DNA of 64,000 nt from Sulfitobacter sp. (lineage in GTDB: Bacteria; Pseudomonadota; Alphaproteobacteria; Rhodobacterales; Rhodobacteraceae): positions 1-64,000 of the forward strand of contig JAFMGZ010000008.1 of the NCBI GenBank assembly GCA_017854855.1. Reading direction: 5' to 3'. Numbering within the stretch: position 1 is the stretch's first letter; every line of letters starts with the position of its first letter. The notes under the pieces were generated by a model that worked only from the letters and a program-made list of their open reading frames with translations, searched no databases and had not been told where the DNA came from. Below, one piece after another: positions 17,481 through 25,909 of the stretch. A program made the position numbers and the translations under genes.

Positions 17481-17618
17481 ATGGCACGTCCCATCCCTAC
17501 CCCCGCACAGCCCGCGCCCGCATCGGTGCCGGCTGCACCAACCGGACATCAGACGGCAGCACGCCCCCCTTCCCGCCCGGCCCCGCAGCCCATCATCACC
17601 GATTACGCAAGCCTCTAA
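17481..17618 (+). CDS. Small proline/alanine-rich protein, 45 codons
   Basis: A short reading frame starting at ATG 17481 with AAGGAG seven nt upstream, ending at TAA 17616-17618, and followed 17 nt later by a strong terminator. The product is Pro/Ala-rich (11 Pro in the first ~36 residues), basic and without a membrane segment, ending in IITDYASL. Signals for a real gene are the ribosome-binding site and the dedicated terminator. No family was recognised. A larger frame starting at 17229 runs through the epimerase gene and is a shadow. Confidence 0.55.
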   Translation: MARPIPTPAQPAPASVPAAPTGHQTAARPPSRPAPQPIITDYASL

Positions 17619-17630
17619 AGGCCCTGACGC

Positions 17631-17661
17631 AAAAAGGGCCGCAAAAGCGGCCCCCTGTTTT
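17631..17661. terminator. Bidirectional terminator between small ORF and ndk
   Basis: A 7-bp GC stem (17636-17642 with 17647-17653) with an AAAA loop, flanked by AAAAA on the left and CCTGTTTTA on the right. It can stop transcription arriving from the small ORF and, better, leftward from ndk. Confidence 0.75.
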
Positions 17662-17719
17662 ACTTGCATGATGTCTCGGTCGACGGCTGTCTTACCTGAC
17701 TGAAAAAGACCGCCAGGTC

Positions 17720-18142
17720 TTAGCCAACCAGTTCCAGACCAGAGAAGAAATAGGCAATCTCGATTGCCGCTGTCTCTGGCGCGTCTGACCCATGGACAGA
17801 GTTCTCGCCAACGCTTTCAGCGAAATCGGCGCGGATCGTGCCGGGTGCGGCATCTGCTGGGTTCGTGGCACCCATGACTTCGCGGTTCTTGGCGATGGCG
17901 TTTTCGCCTTCCAGAACCTGCGCGACGATGGGCGCTGACGCCATGAACTCACACAATTCGTCGTAAAACGGACGCTCTGCGTGCACTTTATAGAACTCGC
18001 CCGCCTGCGCCTTTGTCAGGTGGATACGCTTGGATGCGACGATGCGCAGACCCGCGTCTTCGAATTTCTTGGCAATCGCGCCGGTCAGGTTGCGACGGGT
18101 TGCATCTGGTTTGATGATAGAGAAAGTACGCTCAAGGGCCAT
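17720..18142 (-). CDS. ndk: Nucleoside diphosphate kinase
   Basis: A 140-residue enzyme that balances NTP/dNTP pools by passing the gamma-phosphate through a phospho-His. The active-site His is H117 in NSVHGSD, and the nucleotide-binding motifs [14 protein letters not shown] and [12 protein letters not shown] are all present. The length is standard. It is transcribed alone on the minus strand, with a terminator 60 nt after the stop. Confidence 0.98.
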   Translation of the reverse strand: MALERTFSIIKPDATRRNLTGAIAKKFEDAGLRIVASKRIHLTKAQAGEFYKVHAERPFYDELCEFMASAPIVAQVLEGENAIAKNREVMGATNPADAAPGTIRADFAESVGENSVHGSDAPETAAIEIAYFFSGLELVG

Positions 18143-18247
18143 GTGGCTTGCTCCTATGGGGTGTTAATTTGGCCGCTCCCTAACATGGGGCCGGGCACAT
18201 GAAAACCCGTGATTGACGGCACCCGCGTGTTGGTCCACACCGCATCC

Positions 18248-20107
18248 ATGTTACGCATCTCAGAAATCAACTATTCCGTCGAAGGCCGCCCCCTGTTTGA
18301 GGAGGCATCAGCCGTCATTCCCGAAGGTCACAAAGTGGGCCTCGTCGGCCGCAATGGGGCGGGCAAAACCACGCTGTTCAAGATCATTCGCGGCGAATTG
18401 GGCCTGGACGCAGGCGAGATATCCCTGCCCTCACGCGCCAAGATCGGCGGCGTGGCCCAGGAAGTACCCTCCTCAGAGACATCGCTTCTCGATACCGTGC
18501 TGCAGGCTGACACCGAACGCGCCGCCCTGATGATCGAGGCCGAAACCGCCACCGATCCGGGCCGTATCTCGGATATCCAGTCGCGTCTGGCCGATATCGA
18601 CGCCTGGTCCGCAGAAGGGCGCGCGGCCTCCATTCTCAAGGGCCTGGGCTTTGACGATGAGGAACAATTGATGCCCTGTTCGGCCTTTTCGGGCGGCTGG
18701 CGCATGCGCGTGGCCCTGGCCGGGGTGCTGTTTGCGCAGCCCGATCTGCTGCTTTTGGACGAACCAACCAACTATCTCGATCTCGAAGGGGCGCTCTGGC
18801 TCGAATCCTACCTCGCCAAATATCCCCATACGGTGATCATCATCAGTCACGACCGTGGCCTGTTGAACCGGGCCGTGAATGGCATCCTCCACCTCGAAGA
18901 CCGCAAATTGACCTTCTACCAGGGACCATACGACCAGTTCGCCCGCCAGCGCGCCGAACAACGCGCGGTGCAGGCCGCGATGGCCAAGAAACAACAATTG
19001 CGCCGCGACCATATGCAAAGCTTCGTGGACCGTTTCAAAGCCAAGGCATCCAAAGCGAAACAGGCGCAGTCGCGCCTGAAAATGATCGAAAAGATGGATA
19101 TGATCGCCACCCCGGAACAGGCGGCAAAACGCGTCTTCACCTTCCCCGAACCCGAAGAGCTGTCTCCGCCGATCATCTCGATCGAAAACGGATCTGTCGG
19201 CTATACCGACGGAAACCCGGTTCTGGCACGCCTCAATCTGCGCATCGACCAGGACGACCGGATTGCACTTCTGGGCAAGAACGGTCAGGGCAAATCAACC
19301 CTGTCGAAACTGCTGTCCAACCGCCTGGTGCTGATGGACGGCCGGGCGATCAACGCCAATAAACTGCGCATCGGCTTTTTCGCCCAACATCAGGTTGACG
19401 AACTTCAAGTCAATGAAACGCCGCTGCAGCATATGATCACCGCCCGCCCGGGGGTCCTGCACTCCAAACTCAGGGCACAGATGGCAGGGTTCGGACTGGG
19501 CCCTGATCAGGCCGAAACAGAGGTCGGCCGCCTTTCGGGTGGCCAAAAGGCCCGGCTGTCCTTGCTGCTGGCCACTCTGGACGCTCCCCATCTGCTGATC
19601 CTCGATGAACCGACAAACCACCTCGACATCGAAAGCCGCGAGGCCCTGGTGGAGGCGCTGACCCATTATTCGGGGGCCGTGATCCTCGTCAGCCACGACA
19701 TGCACCTTCTCAGCATGGTCGCGGACCGGCTCTGGCTGGTCTCGGATGGCACGGTCACCCCCTATGAGGACGATCTGGAATCCTACCGCAAGATGCTGCT
19801 GACACCGACCAAGCCGATCAGCAAGAACGCCAAACCAAAAGAGGCCCCCAAACCCAAACGCGCCAGCCGAGACGAAATCCTGGCCCTGCGCTCAGAAGTC
19901 CGCAAAGCCGAGGCACGTGTTGAAAAAATCAACGAAATGCGCGACAAACTGGCCAAGAAACTCGCCGATCCTGCCCTTTACGAAGGCTCCAAGGTCGGTG
20001 AACTCGAAGTCTGGAACAAGAAATACGCCGAAGTTATGGACGCGCTGGACCGCGCCGAGGCACTTTGGGTCGCCGCAGAAGACAAACTCGAAAAGGCCTC
20101 CGCCTGA
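18248..20107 (+). CDS. ABC-F family ATPase (YheS/ABCF-like)
   Basis: A 619-residue soluble protein with two ABC domains and no membrane part, the ABC-F layout of ribosome-associated ATPases. The first Walker A is GRNGAGKT at 34-41 and the second is GKNGQGKS. Both signature motifs (FSGGWRMRVALA, LSGGQKARLSLL) and Walker B sequences (LLLLDEPTNYLD, LLILDEPTNHLD) are intact, joined by a charged helical linker (~235-300). The C-terminus is a Lys/Glu-rich coiled coil (~540-615). ATG 18248 begins the conserved LRISEINYS start; an earlier in-frame ATG at 18209 adds 13 residues without support. A second ABC-F (uup) is at 54-56 kb. Confidence 0.9.
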   Translation: MLRISEINYSVEGRPLFEEASAVIPEGHKVGLVGRNGAGKTTLFKIIRGELGLDAGEISLPSRAKIGGVAQEVPSSETSLLDTVLQADTERAALMIEAETATDPGRISDIQSRLADIDAWSAEGRAASILKGLGFDDEEQLMPCSAFSGGWRMRVALAGVLFAQPDLLLLDEPTNYLDLEGALWLESYLAKYPHTVIIISHDRGLLNRAVNGILHLEDRKLTFYQGPYDQFARQRAEQRAVQAAMAKKQQLRRDHMQSFVDRFKAKASKAKQAQSRLKMIEKMDMIATPEQAAKRVFTFPEPEELSPPIISIENGSVGYTDGNPVLARLNLRIDQDDRIALLGKNGQGKSTLSKLLSNRLVLMDGRAINANKLRIGFFAQHQVDELQVNETPLQHMITARPGVLHSKLRAQMAGFGLGPDQAETEVGRLSGGQKARLSLLLATLDAPHLLILDEPTNHLDIESREALVEALTHYSGAVILVSHDMHLLSMVADRLWLVSDGTVTPYEDDLESYRKMLLTPTKPISKNAKPKEAPKPKRASRDEILALRSEVRKAEARVEKINEMRDKLAKKLADPALYEGSKVGELEVWNKKYAEVMDALDRAEALWVAAEDKLEKASA

Positions 20108-20138
20108 TCCTCTTTTTGGCCGTAAATACCTCGGGGAA

Positions 20139-20214
20139 TCGGCCAAGGGCCGATGGGGCAGAGCCCCAAATCATGGCCCCAAAGGGGCCGGAATAATCGC
20201 ATGGGCGCAGCCCA
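20139..20214. repeat. Cluster of four short hairpins in tandem
   Basis: Four separate perfect stems follow one another in 76 nt, each with a 3-nt loop: 20139-20144/20148-20153, 20154-20159/20163-20168, 20175-20180/20184-20189 and 20202-20206/20210-20214. They are preceded by TAAATACCTCGGGG, a motif I associate with intergenic repeats in Rhodobacteraceae (from memory, unverified). The cluster sits between the ABC-F and marC genes. Confidence 0.7.
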
Positions 20215-20232
20215 CCTAAAAAGAGCAAGCCC

Positions 20233-20868
20233 ATGACCCTCGACACCGCCTATATGATCACCGCTCTGGTCACCATGTTGGTGGTGATCGACCCAATTGG
20301 CATCGCCCCGCTGTTTCTGGCGCTGACCCGTGGCATGACACCGGCACAGCGCCGCCGCATCGCAATTCGCGCCACGCTGACGGCGGCCTTGGTGCTCGCC
20401 CTCTTTGCCTTTTTCGGCGAGGCGCTGCTGGGTTTTGTGGGCATTTCCATGGCGGCCTTCCGGATCGCGGGGGGGATCTTGCTGTTCCTGACCGCGCTCG
20501 ACATGCTCTTTGAACGGCGCACGAAACGCCGCGAGGACCGCACTGAGGGCGAAGAGGAAGGCCATGACCCTTCCGTCTTCCCCCTTGCCATCCCCTTGAT
20601 CGCCGGTCCCGGTGCCATTGCCTCGGTCATCCTGCTGATCGGTGAAAAACCGGGCGGCGAAGGGCTGATCACGGTCTTGCTGATCACGGCGCTGACCTTG
20701 CTGGTCATGGCGCTGATCCTGATGGCCAGCAGCTATCTGGACCGGGTGGTCGGAAAGACCGGCATTGACGTGATCACGCGCGTACTGGGCATGCTTTTGG
20801 CCGCCCTTTCGGTACAATTTGTGCTCGACGGCCTTGCGGCTTACGGATTCGGCCCCGGCCCTGGCTGA
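20233..20868 (+). CDS. MarC family integral membrane protein
   Basis: A 211-residue protein with six predicted helices and the MarC/UPF0056 hallmarks: MLVVIDPIGIAPLFLALT near the N-terminus, FRIAGGILLFLTALDML around 77-94, and PLAIPLIAGPGAIASVILL around 120-138. A charged Arg/Glu-rich cytoplasmic loop (~96-114) splits the two halves. The family was once linked to multiple antibiotic resistance but the transported substrate is unknown. The gene follows the four-hairpin cluster. Confidence 0.92.
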   Translation: MTLDTAYMITALVTMLVVIDPIGIAPLFLALTRGMTPAQRRRIAIRATLTAALVLALFAFFGEALLGFVGISMAAFRIAGGILLFLTALDMLFERRTKRREDRTEGEEEGHDPSVFPLAIPLIAGPGAIASVILLIGEKPGGEGLITVLLITALTLLVMALILMASSYLDRVVGKTGIDVITRVLGMLLAALSVQFVLDGLAAYGFGPGPG

Positions 20869-20919
20869 CATCGGGCGCATGCCTTCCTATATAGACCGAA
20901 GGCAACGCAAGGGACACAG

Positions 20920-21501
20920 ATGGCCGATATCGATACAGGACACTTGATCTACCTCGTCATCCTCTTGGTGATGGTGGGCGGATGGTTCTTCATGCAAACG
21001 CGCGAAGGTCTCAACAAGACGCTGCAATATGCGGCGGTCTGGGGGATGATCTTTATCGGCGGTGCCGCCGCCGTGGGGCTATGGCAAGACATCAGCCGTG
21101 ATACACGCCAGTCCCAGATCAGTTTCTCGGGCACCGATCAGATTATCGTGCCGCGCGCCCGCGACGGCCATTACTATCTCACGGTTCAGATCAACGACAC
21201 GCCTGTCCGCTTTGTGGTGGATACCGGTGCAACCGATATGGTCCTGACCCAGGCAGACGCCAGCCGCGCGGGCATTGATCTTCAGACCTTGTCCTACCTC
21301 GGGCGCGCCAATACCGCCAATGGCCAGGTGCGCACGGCCCTCGTCCGGCTTGATGATGTGCGTCTGGGTGCGGTGACGGACCATGATGTCTCTGCGGTGG
21401 TAAACGAAGGGCAGATGCAGCAATCCTTGCTCGGCATGGGCTATCTGCAGCGCTGGGGCCGGATTGAGATCAGCCAGGGCGAATTGATCCTGACCCGCTA
21501 A
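20920..21501 (+). CDS. Membrane-anchored retropepsin-like aspartic protease (TIGR02281 type)
   Basis: A 193-residue protein with two N-terminal helices (~8-25 and ~35-55) and a soluble C-terminal domain carrying the clan AA catalytic motif VVDTGATDMVLT (Asp101). It is followed by YLGRANTANGQVRTALVRLDDVRLG and LLGMGYLQRWGRIEI, the flap and hydrophobic-hydrophobic-Gly parts of retropepsin folds. One motif per chain means a homodimeric active site. Substrates of this alphaproteobacterial family are unknown; orientation suggests it works in the periplasm. Confidence 0.88.
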   Translation: MADIDTGHLIYLVILLVMVGGWFFMQTREGLNKTLQYAAVWGMIFIGGAAAVGLWQDISRDTRQSQISFSGTDQIIVPRARDGHYYLTVQINDTPVRFVVDTGATDMVLTQADASRAGIDLQTLSYLGRANTANGQVRTALVRLDDVRLGAVTDHDVSAVVNEGQMQQSLLGMGYLQRWGRIEISQGELILTR

Positions 21502-21606
21502 AGCCTTCCTTGAAACACCTGTTTCATCGCATATCCCCTGCCGCCAAGCAGCCGGTCCCTTGGCGCGGCGTCCTGGGCTGAGCGGTTTTCCGACACCGCT
21601 CGCGGG

Positions 21607-22065
21607 TCAGGTCTGCGCCTTCTTTTCCCAGCGCCCCGATTCTTCGGACCAATATTGCGCCGAGGCCCCGGCGTCTTTCAGCGCTTTCCATTGCTGTCTT
21701 GCCCGGTTCAGCGCGGCCGCGTCATCGCCGTCAAACAGCACGCAGACCCTGTCCAATGCAGCCACTTCTTGCGCGCTCACCTCTGCCCCCTGCACGGCCA
21801 TCACGCAGTTCGGCCCGTTGGGGGCCTCGAGGGCGGTGGTCAGCAAGACGGGCTGATCCGCATCGTGGGTGCCCCCCGCCAGACCATGCGGCAAAAACCC
21901 GTCCTCGGGCCCCAGCCACAAGGCCTTGTCCAGATCGGCCAGCCCCGCGGGGTCGGTGCCACGCACCGCCACCCGCCAGCCGTTCTCCAGCGACTTGCCC
22001 AACAGCATCCGCAGGGTGTCAACCAGGGGCCGCCGGGTCAGATGGTAAAAATAGGCCGCCCCCAT
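21607..22065 (-). CDS. holC: DNA polymerase III subunit chi
   Basis: A 152-residue clamp-loader accessory subunit that bridges the replicase to single-strand binding protein. Typical features are the N-terminal AYFYHLTRRPLVDTLRMLLGKS helix, LDKALW near 47-52, FLPHGLAGG, then QPVLLTT and the C-terminal ARQQWKALKDAGASAQYW. It starts 6 nt after the pepA stop, an arrangement conserved in alphaproteobacteria. Confidence 0.93.
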   Translation of the reverse strand: MGAAYFYHLTRRPLVDTLRMLLGKSLENGWRVAVRGTDPAGLADLDKALWLGPEDGFLPHGLAGGTHDADQPVLLTTALEAPNGPNCVMAVQGAEVSAQEVAALDRVCVLFDGDDAAALNRARQQWKALKDAGASAQYWSEESGRWEKKAQT

Positions 22066-22071
22066 GCGCGC

Positions 22072-23544
22072 TTATACTTTCTCATAATGGTCAAGGATCA
22101 ACCTGCTCAGCGCGGCCACACCCCAGCCTGTCGCCCCCTTGGGTGCCAAGGCCGTATCCGTCTTGACCGAGGCCACGCCCGCGATGTCCAGATGGATCCA
22201 GGGTGTTTCGGGCTTTACAAACCGCTGCAGGAACTGCGCTGCGGTCACCGACCCCGCCGCCCGGCCGCCCACGTTTTTCATATCCGCAATCCGGCTTTTC
22301 AGCAGATCATCATAGGCCTGCCCCAGTGGCATCCGCCATGCCCCCTCGCCCTCAGCCTCAGCAGCCTTCAGGAAGGCGTTGCAAAAAGCATCATTGTTGG
22401 AAAAGACACCCGCATTCTCATGGCCCAAACCGACAATGATGGCCCCGGTCAGGGTCGCCAGGTCGATCATGCCTACGGGCTTGAACCGCTCTTGGGCATA
22501 CCACATCACGTCGCATAGCACCAAACGGCCCTCTGCATCGGTGTTGATCACCTCAACCGTGTCACCCTTCATGGATGTGATCACGTCGCCTGGACGGATG
22601 GCATTGCCAGAGGGCATGTTTTCCACCAGACCCACCAGCCCCACAACATTGGCCGCAGCCTTGCGCCGCGCCAAGGCGCGCATAGTGCCAGCCACAACAC
22701 CCGCGCCGCCCATGTCCATGGTCATGTCTTCCATCCCGGCACCGGGTTTCAGACTGATACCGCCAGTGTCAAAGACCACGCCTTTACCGATCAACGCCAG
22801 CGGCGCATCGCCCTTGGCACCGCCGTTCCACTCCATTACCACGACCTTTGAGGGACTGTCCGACCCCTGGCCCACGGACAACAGCGTCCGCATGCCCAGT
22901 TCCTCCAGCTGATCCTCATCCAGCACTTCGACCTTCAGCCCCAGTGCGGTCATCGCAGCCAGCTCTTCGGCGAATGTCGTGGTGGTCAGGATATTGGCCG
23001 GCGCATTGGTCAGGTCGCGCGTCATGAAGGCACCTTCTGCCACCGCCATCAGCGGCATTGCGGCAGCCTGCGCCTGATCGGGCTTGGCGCACATCACCAC
23101 CACCTCGCCCTTGCGCTGCTGGGCATCGGTCTTGTGATCATCAAAGGAATAGTCACGCATGGCCAGCCCAAAGGCCATGTCGGCGGTGCGGCGCATGCCA
23201 GCGGCCAGAACCAGCAGATCGGCCTGCCCGCGCAGCTTGGCCAGCGACGCCCCGGCCTTGCGGGTTTCGGCCACCGTGGGGCGGCGCACCATATGCACCA
23301 CATCAACAGCCACCGCTGCCATGCCGGTTGGAAAGGCCAGGCTCATCGTATCGCCAGGTTTGGATTTGGCAAACTTTTCCGCCTCGACTAGTCGCGCCAA
23401 GGCACCACGGGTCAGTTTGTTGACCCTGCGTGCCCCTGCATCCATCCGCCCCTCTGGATCCAGAAAAACCGCCACGCGCCCCGCGTGTCCGGCGATCTGT
23501 TCAATGTCAGTTTCGGCAAATCGGATGGGAGTCAGTGCAGTCAT
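22072..23544 (-). CDS. pepA: Leucyl aminopeptidase (M17)
   Basis: A 490-residue di-metal cytosolic aminopeptidase that removes N-terminal residues from peptides. The C-terminal catalytic domain shows the metal/catalytic Lys in LIGKGVVFDTGGISLKPG (K254) and the family signature NTDAEGRL at 334-341. The N-terminal ~160 residues form the regulatory domain. ATG 23544 is preceded by AAAGG at 8 nt; an upstream in-frame ATG at 23574 was not used. The gene is divergent from lptF with 137 nt between. Confidence 0.96.
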   Translation of the reverse strand: MTALTPIRFAETDIEQIAGHAGRVAVFLDPEGRMDAGARRVNKLTRGALARLVEAEKFAKSKPGDTMSLAFPTGMAAVAVDVVHMVRRPTVAETRKAGASLAKLRGQADLLVLAAGMRRTADMAFGLAMRDYSFDDHKTDAQQRKGEVVVMCAKPDQAQAAAMPLMAVAEGAFMTRDLTNAPANILTTTTFAEELAAMTALGLKVEVLDEDQLEELGMRTLLSVGQGSDSPSKVVVMEWNGGAKGDAPLALIGKGVVFDTGGISLKPGAGMEDMTMDMGGAGVVAGTMRALARRKAAANVVGLVGLVENMPSGNAIRPGDVITSMKGDTVEVINTDAEGRLVLCDVMWYAQERFKPVGMIDLATLTGAIIVGLGHENAGVFSNNDAFCNAFLKAAEAEGEGAWRMPLGQAYDDLLKSRIADMKNVGGRAAGSVTAAQFLQRFVKPETPWIHLDIAGVASVKTDTALAPKGATGWGVAALSRLILDHYEKV

Positions 23545-23681
23545 GTCATGGGCCTTTGTTCTGTTTCGCCACAAGACCTAGCGCGACTTGGCACCTATGA
23601 CCAGTTAGCAGTTTTCCCCGACAATATTTTGCTCTAGAAGTTGGAGATACTAAAGCTCGGCAGGCATCTTGGGGGATCGCA

Positions 23682-24812
23682 GTGGCAAGAGTAGACCGCT
23701 ATATGCTGTCACAGCTTTTACTGCTGTTCGGCTTCTTTGCGCTCATTCTGGTCGCATTGTTCTGGATCAACCGGGCGGTTGTCCTGTTCGACCGTTTGAT
23801 CGGCGATGGGCAATCCGCGCTTGTTTTCCTTGAATTCACCGCGCTTGGCCTGCCCAAGCTGATCACCACCGTGCTGCCGATTGCAGCCTTTGCCGGTGCC
23901 GTCTATGTGACCAACAGGATGAGCGGCGAATCTGAAATGACGGTGCTGCAATCCACCGGATCAAGCCCCTGGCGGCTGGCCCGTCCCGTATTCCTCTATG
24001 GGCTGTGCGTCGCGGCGATGATGAGCATCCTGAGCCATTTTCTGGTGCCGATGGCACAGGCCCAACTGACCCAGCGGGAAACCGAAATTTCCCAAAATGT
24101 CACCGCAGGCCTGCTGCGCGAGGGGCGTTTTTTGCATCCCACGGATCGGGTGACATTCTACACAAGGGCGATCGACCCCGATGGCGTGTTGCGCGACGTG
24201 TTCCTTTCAGACCGGCGCAACCCCAAGGAAGGCGTGATCTATACCGCGGCAGAGGCCTATCTGGTGCGCAACGGTGAGGGCACCACGCTGATCATGGTGG
24301 ACGGGCTGGCCCAAAGGCTCAACCAGACCGACAAGCGGCTGGCGACGGCCAAATTCAGGGATTTCTCCTTTGACATCTCGACGCTGGTCAGCGACGGCCC
24401 GGACAGCAAATTATCGGTGCCAAATATCATCACCCCCGGCCTGCTGAGCAATTGGGAAATGCTGATGCTGCGCACCGGCGACAGCAAGGGCGCGATCGTC
24501 GAAGAACTGCATTCCAGATTTGCCCAGTCGCTGTTTTGCATCGTCACCGCCATGATCGGCTTTACCACCCTTCTGATGGGCGGCTTTTCGCGCTTTGGGG
24601 TCTGGCGCGAGATCGCCATCGCCTTTTCGATCCTGATCGCCATTGACGGGGCCCGCGGGGCGCTGGTGCAGACCGTGCGCGATAGCCCGATCCTGTGGCC
24701 CGTGATCTATGCCCCAACAGCCTTGGGCGGGCTTTTGGTGCTTGGCATGCTTTGGCATCTGTCAAACCCCGGCTGGCTGGTGCAACTGCGCCGCAAGGGG
24801 GCTCTGGCATGA
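23682..24812 (+). CDS. lptF: LPS export ABC transporter permease LptF
   Basis: A 376-residue inner-membrane subunit of the LptB2FG machine that extracts lipopolysaccharide. It has three N-terminal helices (~10-35, 55-80, 100-120), a large periplasmic jelly-roll-like domain (~125-265) and three C-terminal helices, the normal layout. NRAVVLFDRLI and MSGESEMTVLQSTGSS, in the first coupling region, are conserved. Its stop overlaps the lptG start by 4 nt. LptB, LptC and LptA are not in the window. Confidence 0.95.
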   Translation: MARVDRYMLSQLLLLFGFFALILVALFWINRAVVLFDRLIGDGQSALVFLEFTALGLPKLITTVLPIAAFAGAVYVTNRMSGESEMTVLQSTGSSPWRLARPVFLYGLCVAAMMSILSHFLVPMAQAQLTQRETEISQNVTAGLLREGRFLHPTDRVTFYTRAIDPDGVLRDVFLSDRRNPKEGVIYTAAEAYLVRNGEGTTLIMVDGLAQRLNQTDKRLATAKFRDFSFDISTLVSDGPDSKLSVPNIITPGLLSNWEMLMLRTGDSKGAIVEELHSRFAQSLFCIVTAMIGFTTLLMGGFSRFGVWREIAIAFSILIAIDGARGALVQTVRDSPILWPVIYAPTALGGLLVLGMLWHLSNPGWLVQLRRKGALA

Positions 24813-25906
24813 TCTTGCATTTCTACTTTGCCCGCCGCTTTGCCATGACCTTTTTGGCCATCACAGGTGTGCTGTTCGTGCTGGTGGTGCTGATCGACGC
24901 GGTCGAGCAAGCGCGCAAATTTGCGCAGTTTGATATTGGCTGGCAGAAAATTCTGGGGCTCACACTGCTGAATGCCCCGCAGACGATCAACCTGATCCTG
25001 CCGCTGATCATCATTCTGGCCACCATCAGCCTGTTTCTCAGCCTCGCCCGCTCCTCCGAACTGGTTGTGACCCGTGCGGCCGGGCGGTCTGCGCTGCGCT
25101 CAATGATGGCACCCGTGTCGGTCGCCCTGGCCATCGGTATCGTTGCCGTCGCCATGCTGAACCCGATCGTGGCTGCCACGGGAAACCGCTATCTTCAACT
25201 GTCCGAAGGTTACCGCGCCGGGGGGGCCTCTGCCCTGTCGATCAGCGATGAAGGGCTGTGGCTGCGTCAGGGCAGCGCGGATGGGCAGACGGTCATTCGG
25301 GCCTGGCGTTCAAACGATGACGCCTCTGTGCTCTATGACGTGACCTTTCTGACCTATGATACCAAAAACGGCCCGATGCGCCGGATCGAAGCGGGTAGTG
25401 CTGCGTTGCATGACGGTTTATGGTCATTGCGGAACGCCAAATCATGGCCCCTGCAACAAGGACTTAACGCTGAGGCCAATGCGCAGTATTTTGACACGAT
25501 GGAAATTCCCTCATCGCTGACATTGGACCGTATCCGCGAAAGCATCGGCAAGCCGGCTGCGGTGTCGATCTATGACATGCCCGCCTTTATTCGGCAGCTG
25601 GAGCAGGCTGGCTTTTCCACCCGCCGCCATGAGGTCTGGTTGCAGAGTGAATTCGCGCGCCCGCTGTTTTTGATGGCGATGGTGCTGGTGGCAAGCGCCT
25701 TTACCATGCGCCATACCCGCTTTGGCGGCACCGGCATTTCGGTGCTCGCTGCTGTGCTGCTGGGCTTCAGCCTCTATTTTGTCCGCAGCTTTGCGCAGAT
25801 CCTCGGGGAAAACGGACAGATCCCGGTTTTGCTGGCGGCCTGGGCCCCTGCGGTTGCGGCCACACTCTTGGCCACTGGCCTGTTACTTCACGCCGAGGAC
25901 GGATAA
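24809..25906 (+). CDS. lptG: LPS export ABC transporter permease LptG
   Basis: A 365-residue partner of LptF with the same 3+3 helix plan and a central periplasmic domain (about 120-270). The start ATG 24809 lies in the ATGA overlap with lptF; a longer frame from 24695 is inside lptF. Recognisable parts are the first helix FLAITGVLFVLVVLIDAVEQ, the coupling segment SLARSSELVVTRAAGRS, and the C-terminal helices from FLMAMVLVASAFTMR on. lptD follows after 3 nt. Confidence 0.95.
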   Translation: MILHFYFARRFAMTFLAITGVLFVLVVLIDAVEQARKFAQFDIGWQKILGLTLLNAPQTINLILPLIIILATISLFLSLARSSELVVTRAAGRSALRSMMAPVSVALAIGIVAVAMLNPIVAATGNRYLQLSEGYRAGGASALSISDEGLWLRQGSADGQTVIRAWRSNDDASVLYDVTFLTYDTKNGPMRRIEAGSAALHDGLWSLRNAKSWPLQQGLNAEANAQYFDTMEIPSSLTLDRIRESIGKPAAVSIYDMPAFIRQLEQAGFSTRRHEVWLQSEFARPLFLMAMVLVASAFTMRHTRFGGTGISVLAAVLLGFSLYFVRSFAQILGENGQIPVLLAAWAPAVAATLLATGLLLHAEDG

Positions 25907-25909
25907 CGG

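Noticed and set aside
21502-21606. Two small hairpins (21511-21526 and 21580-21601) between convergent genes
   Set aside because: Stems of 6-7 bp with no T-run on either side; too weak to call terminators with confidence.
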